This document shows, in pieces, positions 24,230 to 36,484 of a stretch of DNA of 64,000 nucleotides. The notes under the pieces were generated by a model. It did not search any database. It saw only the letters and a program-made list of their open reading frames with translations, and had not been told where the DNA came from. The translations under genes were made by a program, and so were the position numbers. The DNA comes from Turritopsis dohrnii. Taxonomy: Eukaryota > Cnidaria > Hydrozoa > Anthoathecata > Oceaniidae. The DNA is taken from assembly GCA_027922465.2 (NCBI GenBank), contig BQMF02000208.1, forward strand, positions 310,001 through 374,000. The letters are read 5' to 3'. Each line of letters begins with the position of its first letter. Position 1 is the first letter of the stretch.

Positions 24230-24622
24230 GTGCCGATAACTTGTTTTCGTTTCGTTCATTCCAATGTAAATTAGAGTTATGTCAATTGATAAAGTTTCCC
24301 CCTTAGTTTTGTCAATTATGGAACGTGTTTTCCTTCAGGGTGGAATTTTAGTGAACGGGATTTCGAAGTTCCCTGCTCCAGTTAAGGAATCTTAGGGAAA
24401 AAACCTATATTGCGATAGCACTTTAAACCTACCCAAAAATTTGGTTGAAACTATTCAATTTTGAAAATGGGCTTTTTTTTTCTAATAGATTCGATTTTGA
24501 AAAATGCTGATATCCGCATTTTTAGGTCGGGCGGAAACCAAATAACTCAGATTTGGGGATTTTGGTCTCCATCGAAAGATTGATAAAAAAAAAAACATTT
24601 CGCGATTTTGGCTGTTGTTCAC

Positions 24623-25000
24623 TTAAGGCTCGTTTCCACTTAAAAAAAACTTCAGCGAAATGCGAAAATTTTCCATCGAAAAATTTCGCTCATTTAAAAA
24701 AACCTTTTCCACTTAAATTAAAAAAACATAACAATTTTAAATCAAATGTCAATCAAATCAAATGATTTTTTATTTGTGGGGAAAAGCGGGAAAAATAAAT
24801 AACAAAGCTGCAATCTGATTGGTCAGAATTTTATTCGAAATATTTCGATAGGAAAAAAGTTGAACTTTTTTCAACTTTTGTCGAAGAGAAATATTTCGCA
24901 GGAAAAATCAATTTGTACCTACTGCGCATGCTCACTTCACATTTCCATCGAAATATTTCGCATTTCGCTCAGTTTTTTTTAAGTGGAAACGAGCCTTTAA
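24623..25000. mobile_element. TTAA MITE (GGCTCGTTTCCACTT ends)
   Basis: GGCTCGTTTCCACTTAAAA at the left and its inverse at the right bound about 370 bp flanked by TTAA on both sides, with one extra T at the right. The subterminal words GCGAAATGCGAAA and TTTCGCATTTCGC also pair. There is no coding sequence. TTAA targets are typical of piggyBac and Kolobok-type elements. Confidence 0.82.
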
Positions 25001-25494
25001 GGTATTTTAAACCTATCGCAAAATAATTTCGGGATGGTTTGGTGGACACAAAAGCTGACCTATTTTTATGTCTTTCGCAAAAAAACATACCTATTTTTTG
25101 CGAAAATACCTAAATAATTTCAGATCAAAGAATACTAGTGCAATAGCTTTGTTTTGTACAACATTGTGCAATGCAATGAACTCAAAAAAGTAAGCAAAGA
25201 AAAAAAAGGAAATAAAAAAATCAGTAAATCTGCCATCTTTGATTTTAGCCGCTTCCAGTGGGCTGCGGATGGGGATTCTTTTTTTTGTTGTTGTTGTTGT
25301 TTCCTTAAGGAATAAGGAGCATGTGTACCAATTTTTAGCTTCCTACTAATTTTTTCCCGGTTTTCGGGCTAATTCTACTGCACTATACCGACAGCGTGCT
25401 TCATTGAATCATTGTTTTACGTAGTTTTTGAAAAATATCACTTTTTAAAAAACAATTTGTATACTGATGTGTAGTGAAGGTTTTTTATGAAAAA

Positions 25495-26193
25495 ATGGGA
25501 AGAAATAAACTGGATCTTCAAGAAGATGAAATATTGCCAGAAGAAGTTCAAAAATATCCGTACCTATACAACAAAACATCCAGCGATTACAAAAGCAAAA
25601 TTGCTGTAGAAAACGCATGGAAACAAGTTGAAAGTGATTTGGGTTTAAAGAAGAAGGTAACGAAAAAACTGTACATATTAATAAGAATATCAATATTCTT
25701 TACATTTCAAGTTGCATTTACCGTTGAAATAAATGTGGTCATTATAGGCATTGCTAAAAACTACTCTATTTTTGTAGGAACTGCTATAAGAGGTTTCAGA
25801 ATTTGAAGAAACGCTTCAGCCGTGTTCGCAACAAATTCAAAGAAGTTAAACACTCTGGTGCTGGTGCTTCTGATGTTAAGAAATACGAAGACGATGTAAA
25901 AAGGTATAGGTTTCCAAAGAGGTACTAGCAAGTGGAAATAGAACGATTCCAGAAAGGTAAAGAAAACAGACGAAGAAACACGAATGACACTTTCGAAGAG
26001 TATTTCCGAAAGTATGGCTGACAGAAACAGACAATGTTCAATTGCGCAAGAGCCAAAGTTGAACAACCAGCAAGACGATCTCTTTGGAAAAATGATAACT
26101 GCTGATCTGACGATATTATCCCCTATTTTAACGATCCAGTTCAAACATGAAGTGAGTCAACTTATGTTTCAATACCAACTAAAAGATGAGTAA
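25495..26193 (+). pseudogene. MADF-BESS protein of a Harbinger-type element, degraded or mis-spliced
   Basis: From the ATG at 25495 the frame gives a MADF domain start (EEVQKYPYLYNK, then AWKQVESDLGL). It continues after a GT-AG intron in NCYKRFQNLKKRFSRVRNKF (25778-25928). The obvious donor at 25656 leaves the second exon out of phase; only the weaker donor at 25670 (CT/GTACAT) keeps it open. Further on, in another frame with a stop before it, the segment DDLFGKMITADL through EVSQLMFQYQ (to 26193) matches a BESS motif. MADF-BESS or Myb-like proteins are the DNA-binding partners of the PIF/Harbinger transposase that lies convergently just downstream. I therefore read this as the second gene of that element, probably broken by frameshifts. 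Confidence 0.65.
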
Positions 26194-26943
26194 ATGAGTA
26201 AAACATCAACCACAATTTCTACAATAAACCAACCCACTTTTCCCAATCATTTTTATCCTCAGCAAACAGCACCCTGTTATTTATCCACAATGTATCAAAA
26301 GCAGAAGTCCTCTCCCCCTTCCAATCACCTACATCATCCAGCTTAACAAGTTCGATAATTAATACCTCCAATAATCAAAATGAATCCGAAAATTCGATGT
26401 TTCCGGCTTATCAGACTTTGTAATGATTTTTGACTTATTTCAGTTTGTAAATGGAAATTTATTATATATGCCAGGAAATGTACTAGAAATTATTCTATAT
26501 ACATAAGAAGTAAAAAATAGTAACAAGAATTAGTCCTAGTAACAAACAACTTTGTCTTTATTTTTGATATACTGAGTTTGCCATGGCAATGAGCCGTTTT
26601 CACTATTTACATAGTCTTCTAAAGCTTTTCGCATTTCTAAGGATCTGAAGTTATACCAGTTTCCTTTCCTTGGCTGAATATCTCGAAGACAGCCTTCGTT
26701 TGTCTTGCATGAGACCGTCATTCTCCGTCCTTGACTTCACCACTGCTATTTTCGGAATCAACGAATCCTGTCGGACAATAGCTATTTTCGGTTTGAGACA
26801 AGTAGTTATGAAGACAAAGTGTAGCTAATACATATCTTATTATATTTTCAACGGACCCTTTGATGGGGCGGCTATAAATTCTCCAACGAGAACGGAGAAT
26901 AAATGTATTTTCTGTCACTCTTCTTGCTCTAGACAATCGCTAA

Positions 26944-27860
26944 TTAAGGTGTGAGTAAGGGAAAAAAACGTGTTTTTGTTTTTTAATTAATTCCTTTGAC
27001 AGGAATATGTTTATATCAAGTATGATACATTTTTGGAAAGCTTATTTACATCTCTAAAAGCCCATGTTAAAAATTTTAAGGTAAACTAAAAATGTAAGAT
27101 TTTAGAACGAGTCAAAGAAAATGAACCTTGTTGTAAAAACGTAGCTCCATTTACAAAACGAGTTAAGTTTAACTTATGTTTTTTACACTTTTGTAATCAC
27201 AAGAGATAGAGTAAAAAACGGTTTTTTCTTTTTTTACTCAAACAAATTATTTTCAGAGTTATTTTCAATTTCTCAAAAGTATCGTTTTCTGTTTTCATTT
27301 TTTTTGCTTTCAAGACTATAACTCATATCTGTTCAAATTAAAAAGATAAAAAAAACCCGTTTTTAGATCTACCCTTCAGCTTTTCAGTAAGCCAAGTCTC
27401 ACTGTCAGAGCTTTTTTAGTTTTGTAAATGAAGCATCAAACGTTAGTGGCTCTGACACGAAAAGTGAACACTGAAAAAAACAGCTTTAGAGGCTGTTCAT
27501 ATGGAGGTGAGCTGGCCCGGTTAACCAGGCTGGCTCACTTGAATGAGATGAAATTCACCCCGCGTTCATATGGCTTTTCTCATCCCACTTAACCGGGCTG
27601 GAGAATGTTGTTTACATCACATAAACAATAATTCGAATTTCGACGCGTGCGCACTTGTCTAAAATCTATCCCACTAAGCCGGGCTGGTCTGTTCATATGA
27701 ACAAATTTCATCTCACTTAGGTGAGATCCCGGTCAAATGAAATGAGATCTCACTTAAGTGAGCCAGCCCGCTTATCATATGAACACAATTTATTTTTATA
27801 AAGATTTCTTAATGACAGTGAGATCTCTGCTAAGTGATTTTTCCCTTACTCACGCCTTAA
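26944..27860. mobile_element. TTAA element inserted in the Harbinger transposase
   Basis: TTAA, then GGTGTGAGTAAGGGAAAAA at the left, and the inverse (TTTTTCCCTTACTCACGCC), then TTAA at the right. The bases outside join a transposase reading frame, so the boundaries and the 4-bp target duplication are independently supported. There is no coding sequence. It carries another MITE inside. Confidence 0.9.
27491..27786. mobile_element. MITE nested in the TTAA element
   Basis: The ends GGCTGTTCATATG and its imperfect inverse (CATATGAACA) bound about 295 bp. The body is full of short palindromes (variants of AGCTGGCCCGG, GTGAGATGAAAT and TTAACCGGGCTGG). A related element lies at 28810-29217. Confidence 0.75.
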
Positions 27861-28809
27861 AGGCGTTTTGTCTTTCAGGCAACCCCCTTCCAAAATAAGG
27901 TTCATTAACCACATCTCTAAGCCGAAAATCTCATCTCCTACAAGGTAATAAGGTAATGGGTTTTAAAAACCAGCCACAATTTCAGCGTTTTTTCTTAATG
28001 AAAAGCCTTTCCTATTTTGGATTTATTAAAAACACTGGTATCATTATTCGAACCGTACTGTCCAACATCGATCAACATCGGTCAACATCGATCAATGTAA
28101 ATTGATATTTAGCATCACATATGGCAAGGAGAACGATGCTGAAGAATCCTTGCAGTTGTGATAAAGGCTGGTCTGAATGTACTTCTATCCACATGCTTTC
28201 CATCTATGGCTCCAACAACGTGTGGAAGGTGCCACAAGTTTTCAGTAGCAATCCTTTTCCAATGTTCTTCTTTTTTCGGTGCACACGTGTAAGTTTCAAC
28301 CAAACAACTATAAATGGTTGTACATGTTTCACTTATGATTTGACTGACAGTTTTACGTCCCATTCGGAAAGAAAATGATATGGAGATTTGACTTTCACCC
28401 GATGTCAAAAACCTGAGAGTCAGAGAAAATCTTTCGGACGAAGTTATTGCTTTCCGAAAATTGGTGTATACTTACTTTGTCCTACAAGGCTTAGAAGATG
28501 CTCAAATCTTTCAGGAGACATGCGCAGAAATCTATGGAAAAAATAATGTAATTCGTGTAAATTTGTGTATTGGTGAAGACTCAATAAAAAAAAAAAAGGG
28601 AAATAAGAAATAAGAAATAAGACTCTCTGTCATGCAGTCGAAGAGATTTTATTAGGGTTGAGTAAGCACCTCGTTTTTCTCTTTCTTGAAATATCTTTCG
28701 AACCCATATGTTCTTCTCTGTTTTTCGTTGTTTACATTTTTCAGTGACGAAATATCTCGCGAGAACATTTTGTTTATTTTTTCAGTGAAAAAACTCTTAG
28801 ACTCTAAGG

Positions 28810-29217
28810 GGCTGTTTATATCGAAGCCGAAGCCAACCCGTTTGCAGGGCTAGCCCTTTAGCCAAGATATCGCCTTCGGTAATTTAAAAGGAACTAAGAA
28901 TTTTGTTTATATGGACAGAAGGGCTATTTTACCCGAGATCCCGGTAAGCGAGCTAAAAAAAGCCCATGTAAACAGTCACAGGCGAGCCAGCCCGGAAAAT
29001 GGGCTAGCCTCGTTACAAACACACCGATTTTGATTGGCTTAAAATTCGCTAATCTTTCTTTCTGAAGCATAAATTTTCCCGCTTGATTTGCATGAAAAAG
29101 AGGTCAGCCTGTTTGCAGGGACAGCCCGCTTCAAATAAACAGAGAAATTTCCAGCCCGGCTAAAGGAATGAAGTTTCTGCTAGTTTAGCAGCTGGCTTAG
29201 TTTCCATATAAACAGCC
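28810..29217. mobile_element. MITE with GGCTGTTTATAT ends
   Basis: GGCTGTTTATATCGAAGCC at the left and its imperfect inverse at the right (ATATAAACAGCC) bound about 408 bp, followed at the right by G and TTAA. The internal motifs AGCCAACCCG and AGCCCGG recur in both orientations. It is a cousin of the element at 27491. Confidence 0.8.
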
Positions 29218-29410
29218 GTTAAGAAGATCAGAATGAAAGGTATCTAATATTGAAAATGTAGCGATGATTATTGAAAACATATTGTAATGAGTTTATCTCA
29301 ATCGTTCAATTCACTTGGCGAAATGTGTTTCGTACTTGAAGTCTAAAAGAAATCTTTTACGATTCCAACTTGGGAGAAGCTGAAAGAACTGGGTTCACAA
29401 TGAAAGGGAA

Positions 29411-29724
29411 TTGCTTGAATTTTTTGGAAACTTGAATTTTATGAGATTATATGAGAAACGCTCTGACGAAAAATCAAATTATATGAGAAATCGGCTTTTA
29501 TTTTACTTAACTTACTGCAGGAACTGTTGTATATGGTTGATGGGTACAGATTGCTTTCCCCAATCGGCGAAACTAGGACAACGAGACGAAACCTGAAAGC
29601 TAAATTTGGGGATGATATTGTACTTTACAGTTTACCAGGACACTTTGTTATCGTTCGTTCGTCAGAACCCATGCTCGTATTCCTAACACTAGAAAAGGTT
29701 CAGGATAAAGTAATCTCGATTTAA
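29411..29724 (+). pseudogene. possible transposon-derived coding fragment
   Basis: A frame from about 29530 reads MVDGYRLLSP, then TRRNLKAKFGDDIVLYSLPG. It resembles the RxLKxxFGDDIV segments of uncharacterised invertebrate proteins found beside mobile elements. The preceding frame is broken. No start, domain or splice site can be defended. Confidence 0.25.
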
Positions 29725-32287
29725 CAAAAACATTCGGTAAAATGAATTCGAAACAAGAGGCCATAGGCCTTAAGGTCAGCGCGAACTGTGTGCTCAAAAA
29801 TTTAAAGATCACTTTACAAAAGAAATGACAAATGACGATTGTCTTTTGGCTAGACAAAAAGTTTCGGTATTTCATCATTCCTAAATTCATAGAAATAAAT
29901 AAGCTTGTTAATAAGAACACCAGGTCATCAGATATAATAAATTTCAAAAAAATAGAAATTCTGCGTGTGTGATAACCAAAATGCGTGTTTCACACACTCA
30001 AAGCGTGCGAGTTGATATAACTGTGAATGGATAACATAAATAAAAAAATCGGCAAGTAGATCGAGCGGCCCGTATTCGGTTGGTGCTGAACATGCTAGTC
30101 GAAAATGTAAATCCACATTCGCCTACATCTAAGACATTAAAAACCTAAAAAGGGCCCCTGTAGTATTTTCACAAAGGAGTAAGTTGTCGAATGAATAATA
30201 ACTGAAGAAGCCTGACATTGCATACAGATTATTACCTCTGATTATTTAATATCCAATCTAAATATAATATCATCGAGACCAAAAACACAAATTTCTATGA
30301 CCTGAATAACGTATGCATTTTTTCCTAATGGATTCATCTAACGAAAGTCGCCTCAACAAAATATCAAGGTAAACGCTATAAAAGAAAACCTTGCGTTTCC
30401 ACAACAATCAATTAAATCCTTTTAATTATAAGTCAGGAGATTTTCGTGGCAGCATATCAATCACATACGGTAATACAATACGCATCAGCAGAAATCATAT
30501 GGGCAAGAACAACTACAACAACTTTGATACTTTAATCGATTTTTTTAAGCTTTAAATTTGAGTTTTACAAGGACTTTCCAGCTTTACGTTCTTACAGGCT
30601 TACGTGTTTGGTTAATCACGCAGGTGAACCTTTTTCTACCAAGTAAGTGATCCTCAGATGAGGTTAAATGAAGATCTAGTGCCAAGCAGTTGCTGATTAC
30701 TAAATAAAAAGCGTAAAAAGTTATGTATAACTGTACAAGGCATTATAGAAACTTGAATTGAAGCAGCATCATAATTTTAACTGTACTATTATACCTGAAG
30801 GGAAAATAGTTACTGAATTTCTCTATTTCATGGTGGCGAGTGAGTTAATAACGGTCAATAAAACCCTAAATAGATCATCCCCAATAAAGGATGATATTCT
30901 TCAGTTCATAAAATTCAGTCCATGGAAATTCAATTTTTCTTTTTCTCTGGTTAAAAAAGAAATCTGAAATAATTTGTATTATTTGTATATTTGTATATAA
31001 TTTTGTCTGATTTTCATATATCCTAAATAATGGCACAAAAATGTAGAAAATGACAACGACTAAATATGTTGACTAAATATGTTGACATTTGTCAATTTTT
31101 CCTAATTCCGAACACAAATCAAATTCAAATGGCATACTAAAAACACTGCATGTCCCATACTATCAATCAAACTAAAAATAATTTCTGCTAATGAGTATGG
31201 ATGTATCTGCTCATTGACCAGAATCTTTTCACTACACAAAGTACAAGATTTTGAGCACAGGCATCCATAAGTATACAAACAATTCCAGCTTATCACATGA
31301 AAGTTTTCACAGCATGTAATTATTATGATCTCTCAAATAAAAGTCCACAAGGCAGAACTGAGCAACCAGTCTTGTTGCTTAGAGACACTTCTAGATGATG
31401 AAGGAATTTGTCCCAAGGGATGAAAATTTTGTTGGTCAATACTCCTTCAATAGGGATTGTTTCCATACTGACAATGAAAATATCAATATTTTAAGGACTA
31501 GTGGAACCTAGTACCTGAAATTAAAGTAAGGTTTGTATATAGGTTGGATTAATCCTGATTTAAATAGGCAAGTAAAATATTATGTTACCTTATTCGTATA
31601 AATTGTTTGCGGGAGAATTCATTACGGGACAAATTTTTGTGAATTGAACCTAAAAAATTGTGATTTGAGGGATTTATTTTTGCGAATTTGTCAAAACTCT
31701 TGGAATTTACAGGATACATTTGTGCGACACAAAGACAAATTTGAAGAATCAAAATTGTTTTTTCCTTTACTCATCATCATTTTCATTATCTAGAATATCA
31801 AAAACATTCCTATCTATACAATCTAAAGAATCTTCCTCATTTTTTACCTGTACCAGAAAGAAAAAAAAGCTTTGAATGTAATAGTAATAATAATGATATA
31901 AAAAGTAAAATATTATGTCTTCTTGTTTCAGAGTCCATTATTTCCATATATTTTATCATTCTGTGGTCTGCAGTACAATTCACTTCCCCTTTACGTGTAT
32001 AATTTAGAAATAAATTAGCTCTAAAAATGAGAAAAAGCTTATTAATAGCGAGGCAAATTTTTGCAATTTCATGGCAAAATTTCAAAAATAAATCTCGCAA
32101 TTAGTAGTATTGTAAGAAATTCTCCAGCATTAATAAGTACGAATAAGGTAGTATTGTATAATTGTTTTTGTTTTAATGTTCTTTTCTTCATCTTTGTCTT
32201 CTTATACGTTGATGTGTGTTATTGCTACTGTAATTATGTTTACATTTACCTTTGAAACAAGGCTATTACTAATTAATTTCTTGTATA
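29725..32287. other. non-coding, no gene recognised
   Basis: AT-rich sequence with only short frames of no recognisable family. A cysteine-rich minus-strand frame at 31102-31296 (YGCLCSKSCTLCSEKIL) is noted but not supported as a gene. Confidence 0.4.
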
Positions 32288-33960
32288 TAGTGTGTCCACG
32301 AAAGTGGGCACCTGGTTTAAAACACAAATAACTTTTCGAATTTTCACCAATGCAATGCGGTTTTTATACTGTTGGAAAGAATTTATGAGCTTTCCAAAAA
32401 CATAAGTTGATATTTGTAAAAAGTTTTATTTTAAAGAATAATGACTATTTTTTCTTTCAACACGGTTGTTAATTCTGTAATGATCAATAAAACAGACTTT
32501 TAACGAGCAATTAACTCTTTGTTTCGTTGAAACAACTGCTGTTGGTGGTGTTGTGATAAGTTTGTCACAAAATATTTTGAATAGGCACAATTTTTTTTCA
32601 TAGTGTAAACTTACCTTAAGTTTTTATTTATTTTATTATTAGATTTCGCTAAGCGAAATATATTGGTTTTGGCAGCGTTCTTTCTATCTAATCTATGTAC
32701 GGCGAAGGTTTTTTAGGACCGCACTTACTAACTTAAAGTTCTTTTATTTCTATTTCTTTTTATCCTTGCTTTCATGACTATGATATGTTTTCGTATATTT
32801 CGTGAGCTATAAAGTGTATTTACCACAAAGTCACAAAAAAAGTATCTTTACCTAAAGGAAAAACAAAAAGAAGGGTTTCAATTCCTTTTTTTGATTCGAA
32901 GTATCACTGTGAAATTTATTTTTGATGTTGATATTCTTCGTTCGAAGATCAACTGCAGTGAAGAAGAAGTTTTACAAGCCAGTTTTAATTTTTAACTCTA
33001 ACTTCAAACCGTCTATTTCAAACAAACTATATATTTGTTTGTTTTTTGGTTTGTTTATTTTGTTGGAGTACTTTGGATAGATTTTCGTTTTTTAAAATTG
33101 TTTTGAAGAAGAAATCTTTTTTTCTTATCTCTTTGGCTCACGTTTTTCTTATAAAATCATTTTTTTAAAAAAATTCATGGTTACAGCTCATACAAGTATA
33201 TTTCTTTTGTTTCAATTTGTAATGTGTTTATTAATAAAGTTAGGTTTACACAATAAAACTTTTTTATTTCTATGCTTACACTAGCAGATCTTTTTAACAA
33301 AATGCATCAGTAGTGTAACTAGGCTCAGAAACAGGGAGGTTATGCAGAAATACAAAAACACGTATCACTATGGAGACGGAATTATTATAAATTCCGCTCT
33401 GCAACCCAATGAACCCTCAAGTATGCACATAGAATGGGCGTTATTTATGGGGCACTATTCTTAAAAACATAAGCGAAATCTTTCGACCATCCGGTCGTCT
33501 TGTTTGTATTTGCAATGCCTTGCCAAAATCTTTATAAGCAAAAAAAAAAACGTTTTAAAAAGTTTTTTAAAATCTTCGTAAAAGATTTTTAGAAATAAAA
33601 CTCTTATGTTTCAAGTTTGTAAAAAAAATATGTGTTTTCCAAGTATAAATGCAGCTTTATCACAATATTTTAATTTTTCATGAATTTTCATATTACTGGA
33701 GTCACTAACTCCTATTATTCAAGCAAGCGTTAATTGATCATTACTGATTTATATAATTGATCATTACTGATTTAATTGCGTGGTGTCATGGTAAAATCGA
33801 TTATAATTCCCGCAAAATTTATTTTTTATTAAAAAAGTGTATGTATTTAGAGAGAACAAAAAATTTTCTTCCTTTTGGTATAAAAACTGAAATAAACAAG
33901 CACGAAAAACAGGTATGCTTTTTGAAAGTTAGGTGCCCACTTTCTCGTGGACACACTGTA
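32288..33960. mobile_element. Tc1/mariner-like non-autonomous element
   Basis: The left end TAGTGTGTCCACGAAAGTGG and the inverse right end (CTTTCTCGTGGACACACTGTA) bound about 1.67 kb, with TA at both edges. The inverted repeat continues into GGGCACCT. The interior has no transposase frame; it is AT-rich with long poly-T tracts. Confidence 0.78.
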
Positions 33961-34714
33961 TACATATTTGTAAACGATTCAGCTTGTAATTTAATTTTAC
34001 TAATGACAACAACAGAAATGTCGAAACATGTTTTAAAAAACAGGTTATATCGTAGAAATATATAACTATACCAAACTTGTGGTCTTTTGGTAAAATTTCA
34101 AGCTACAAAATAGAAGTGTTTAACAGTACAAGAACACAATAAAATAGAATAATTCAGTAAGAATCACCTAGTCTTCCCTTAAGGTATGTAAGCAAACATC
34201 TTATCTTTAATATACAAAACATTTTGGAGAAAAAGAAATCATATAATTTGAGTGACATGAGATAAATAATCTATTATATGCAACTTGCCTGACTTTTTCT
34301 TGCTCCTTACTTTTTATCCAATCCAATTAGGACATGTGGTTGTTAATGTCTTGATTCAACACACTTCAATACAAGATTATACTGTTGTTGTTTTATTAAA
34401 TCGACTGTCAGAACCAAAGCTACTTCTTGGTCTCGTTGATAAGTTTTTTTAGCAGCGTTTCGCTCCCAGAATGCACTACGTTAAAATAAAGGGTGGGGAG
34501 AGGGTGCATTAAAACAAATAATTTATTTATTCATTCGAATGAAGAGAACTCTTTTTGTATTGTAAATATATTATTTCGTCAAACACAAATAATGTATTTT
34601 CCAAAAATCAGCGTTGTGCTTTAAACTTTCTGATTTTGAACTGAAAAATTTAAATTTAATAACAACGGGCGTATAACTGGGGCGTAAAGAACTGCGATCT
34701 TACACACACCACAC

Positions 34715-34734
34715 GGACGGACGGACGGACGGAC
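34715..34734. repeat. (GGAC)n microsatellite
   Basis: Five tandem GGAC units lie just outside the left end of the large element that follows. Confidence 0.9.
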
Positions 34735-34784
34735 TGACCAGACACGGAGAAATGAAAGATCAGCTATAAAATTAGATCGTAGTC

Positions 34785-35046
34785 CAGGGGTCGAAATAAC
34801 GTCCGGCTTCCGGCGAAAGCCGGACGAATTCTAATTTAGCCGGACAGTTTATTGGTAGAAAAATCCTTTTTAGCCGGCTAAGTGATGAGAAAAGCCTTTA
34901 GAATTGCGTTTAAGCTGTTCTACAGGCTTTAAAATCTAAAAATTTTCTTCGTCGCCCAACCATGGTCCCACATTTGTCCCACTGCCTTATTTCCATACCT
35001 AATTCAAAACAGCCGGCTACACAAAGTTTTCTTATTTCGACCCCTG
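34785..35046. mobile_element. MITE inserted in the left terminal repeat
   Basis: CAGGGGTCGAAATAA at the left and its inverse TTATTTCGACCCCTG at the right bound 262 bp. Comparison with the intact right-hand terminal repeat of the host element shows the insertion site directly. Flanking TAGT on both sides suggests a short target duplication. Internal GCCGGC/AGCCGG words pair. Confidence 0.88.
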
Positions 35047-35048
35047 TA

Positions 35049-35250
35049 GTGTCAAAATCGACATGGCGAGGAAGCGGTCGTGATGTTGAGGCGCAGAGGG
35101 AGGAGGCGATCGTAATATCGAGGAGGCGATCGTAGTGTCGTGGTGTCATAACGTCGAGGAGGCGATCCCAATGTCGAGGAGGCGACCGAAATGTCGAGGA
35201 GGCGACCGAAATGTCGAGGAGGCGACCAAAATGTCGAGGAGGCGATCGCA
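35049..35250. repeat. minisatellite, left arm
   Basis: About nine units of roughly 17-21 bp are built on GTCGAGGAGGCGA(T/C)CG(A/T)A. Some are exact consecutive duplicates near 35180-35230. Fewer units are present in the inverse copy at 38486-38600. Confidence 0.85.
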
Positions 35251-35430
35251 ATCTTGGGCGATGGATATCAGATGAACGATGTTAGTTGCCCAGAGAAATA
35301 CTTGTATTTTGTTAATTGTCTAAAGTATTTCAACAGCAGCCCTCATTTTAATTACTGGTATATTGAGAAACACAACAACCACTGTAATGTAACAGAGCAG
35401 CTTTCTTTCATATAATACAAAATAATCTCG

Positions 35431-36484
35431 TTAAGGTTACTGTAAAGGAAAAATGCACACCTTTGGTTTTTACACAATAACTCCCAAGTTTTAAACAATT
35501 ATTATATAAAAGTATATATTTCTGAAAAGCTCTGTTTTTCCTCTAAAAGATGGTCTAATTTGCAAAAAGGTAAATTAATCATTTTTTGGAAATTTGAGCT
35601 GAAAACAAAAAAGTTTGTAGTTGTGTTTGACAAGTTCCTGTGACACAGATTTTTGAAATTTCTTTCTAAAGATTATTGCATCATGTTCTCAAAAGATCGA
35701 ACTCAAAAACCGTGTCAGCGTTTTTTAAATAATTAAGTCTTTCAAAAGTTATGATGAAAGAAGTTTTAAGTAACATAATTATGCTAACTCCAAAGCTAAA
35801 GCAACGATTTATTTTTGATTGGCATAATTATTTCAAAAACTGTGACACGGTTTTGTTCTACAGTCTGTTGTGATCACGTGGGTATAATTATTTTAGCAAT
35901 TCGATAAATATTCGTGTCACAGGAACTCTTTATTGGTAGAATTTTTACATAAATTTTAATTTTGAGAAAACGCGGTTTTAAAAAATTACTCAGCTGGAAA
36001 CTTTCAGCATGATAAACAAACATGCGGAATGGTGCTCTATTGTTATAAATTTTCTTTCTCAACAATCTAATGGCAATGACTAATTAGATCAACTAAATGG
36101 AAAAGAAAAAACATTTTTCGTTTTCTTTTTCTACTGGCAGGAAATGCGTTTTTTCGATAGCGTTGTCTGTTCATGGCGTAAAATTTTTAATAATAATATT
36201 TGATTTGTTTGTTCAATAAGAAACACGATGATAAGCTTCTAACTACAAAGTTCATTCATTCTAATAATGCATACTGAAGGTGAGGATCAATGTTTACATG
36301 TTTTATTTAAAATCCTCCTGCAGAATTTTCTCTCAAAAACGGTTTTTCCTCGTATTTTGGGAAATAAAAACACTTTTGACAAAAAAGATTTATTGCATAT
36401 GGAAAATTAAGCTCCGCTCTATAATAATATCAAAAAATCAGAAAATGTGATTTTTACCAATTTTTTCCTTTACAGTAACCTTAA
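35431..36484. mobile_element. 1.05-kb TTAA element
   Basis: TTAA followed by GGTTACTGTAAAGGAAAAA at the left, and TTTTTTCCTTTACAGTAACC followed by TTAA at the right. An inner inverted pair (TCCTGTGACAC near 35634 and GTGTCACAGGA near 35914) is also present. Non-coding. Confidence 0.88.

Larger units (their letters stand above)
26536..28545 (-). pseudogene. PIF/Harbinger transposase relic interrupted by nested elements
   Basis: Reading the minus strand from about 28545: FLRMSPERFEHLL, then SFRMGRKTVSQIISETC, then HLPHVVGAIDGKHV (first catalytic Asp region). After frameshifts come DVGQYGSNNDTSVFNKS and YYLVGDEIFGLEMWLM. After a 913-bp insertion comes RLSRARRVTENTF, then the C-terminal LCLHNYL, ending at 26536. 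The order and spacing are those of the DDE_Tnp_4 transposase of Harbinger elements. Defects include at least two stops near 28440-28480, frame changes near 28130-28180, a short tandem triplication of about 12 bp near 28060-28095, and the TTAA-element insertion at 26944-27860. The gene is dead. Confidence 0.85.

Noticed and set aside
31102..31296. Cysteine-rich minus-strand frame
   Set aside because: Short, with no signal peptide, no splice support and no recognised family.
35049..35250. Arginine- and proline-rich minus-strand frame (PPRHFGRLLD repeats)
   Set aside because: It is the translation of the minisatellite in the terminal repeat. The frame is interrupted by the neighbouring MITE and has no start or splice support.
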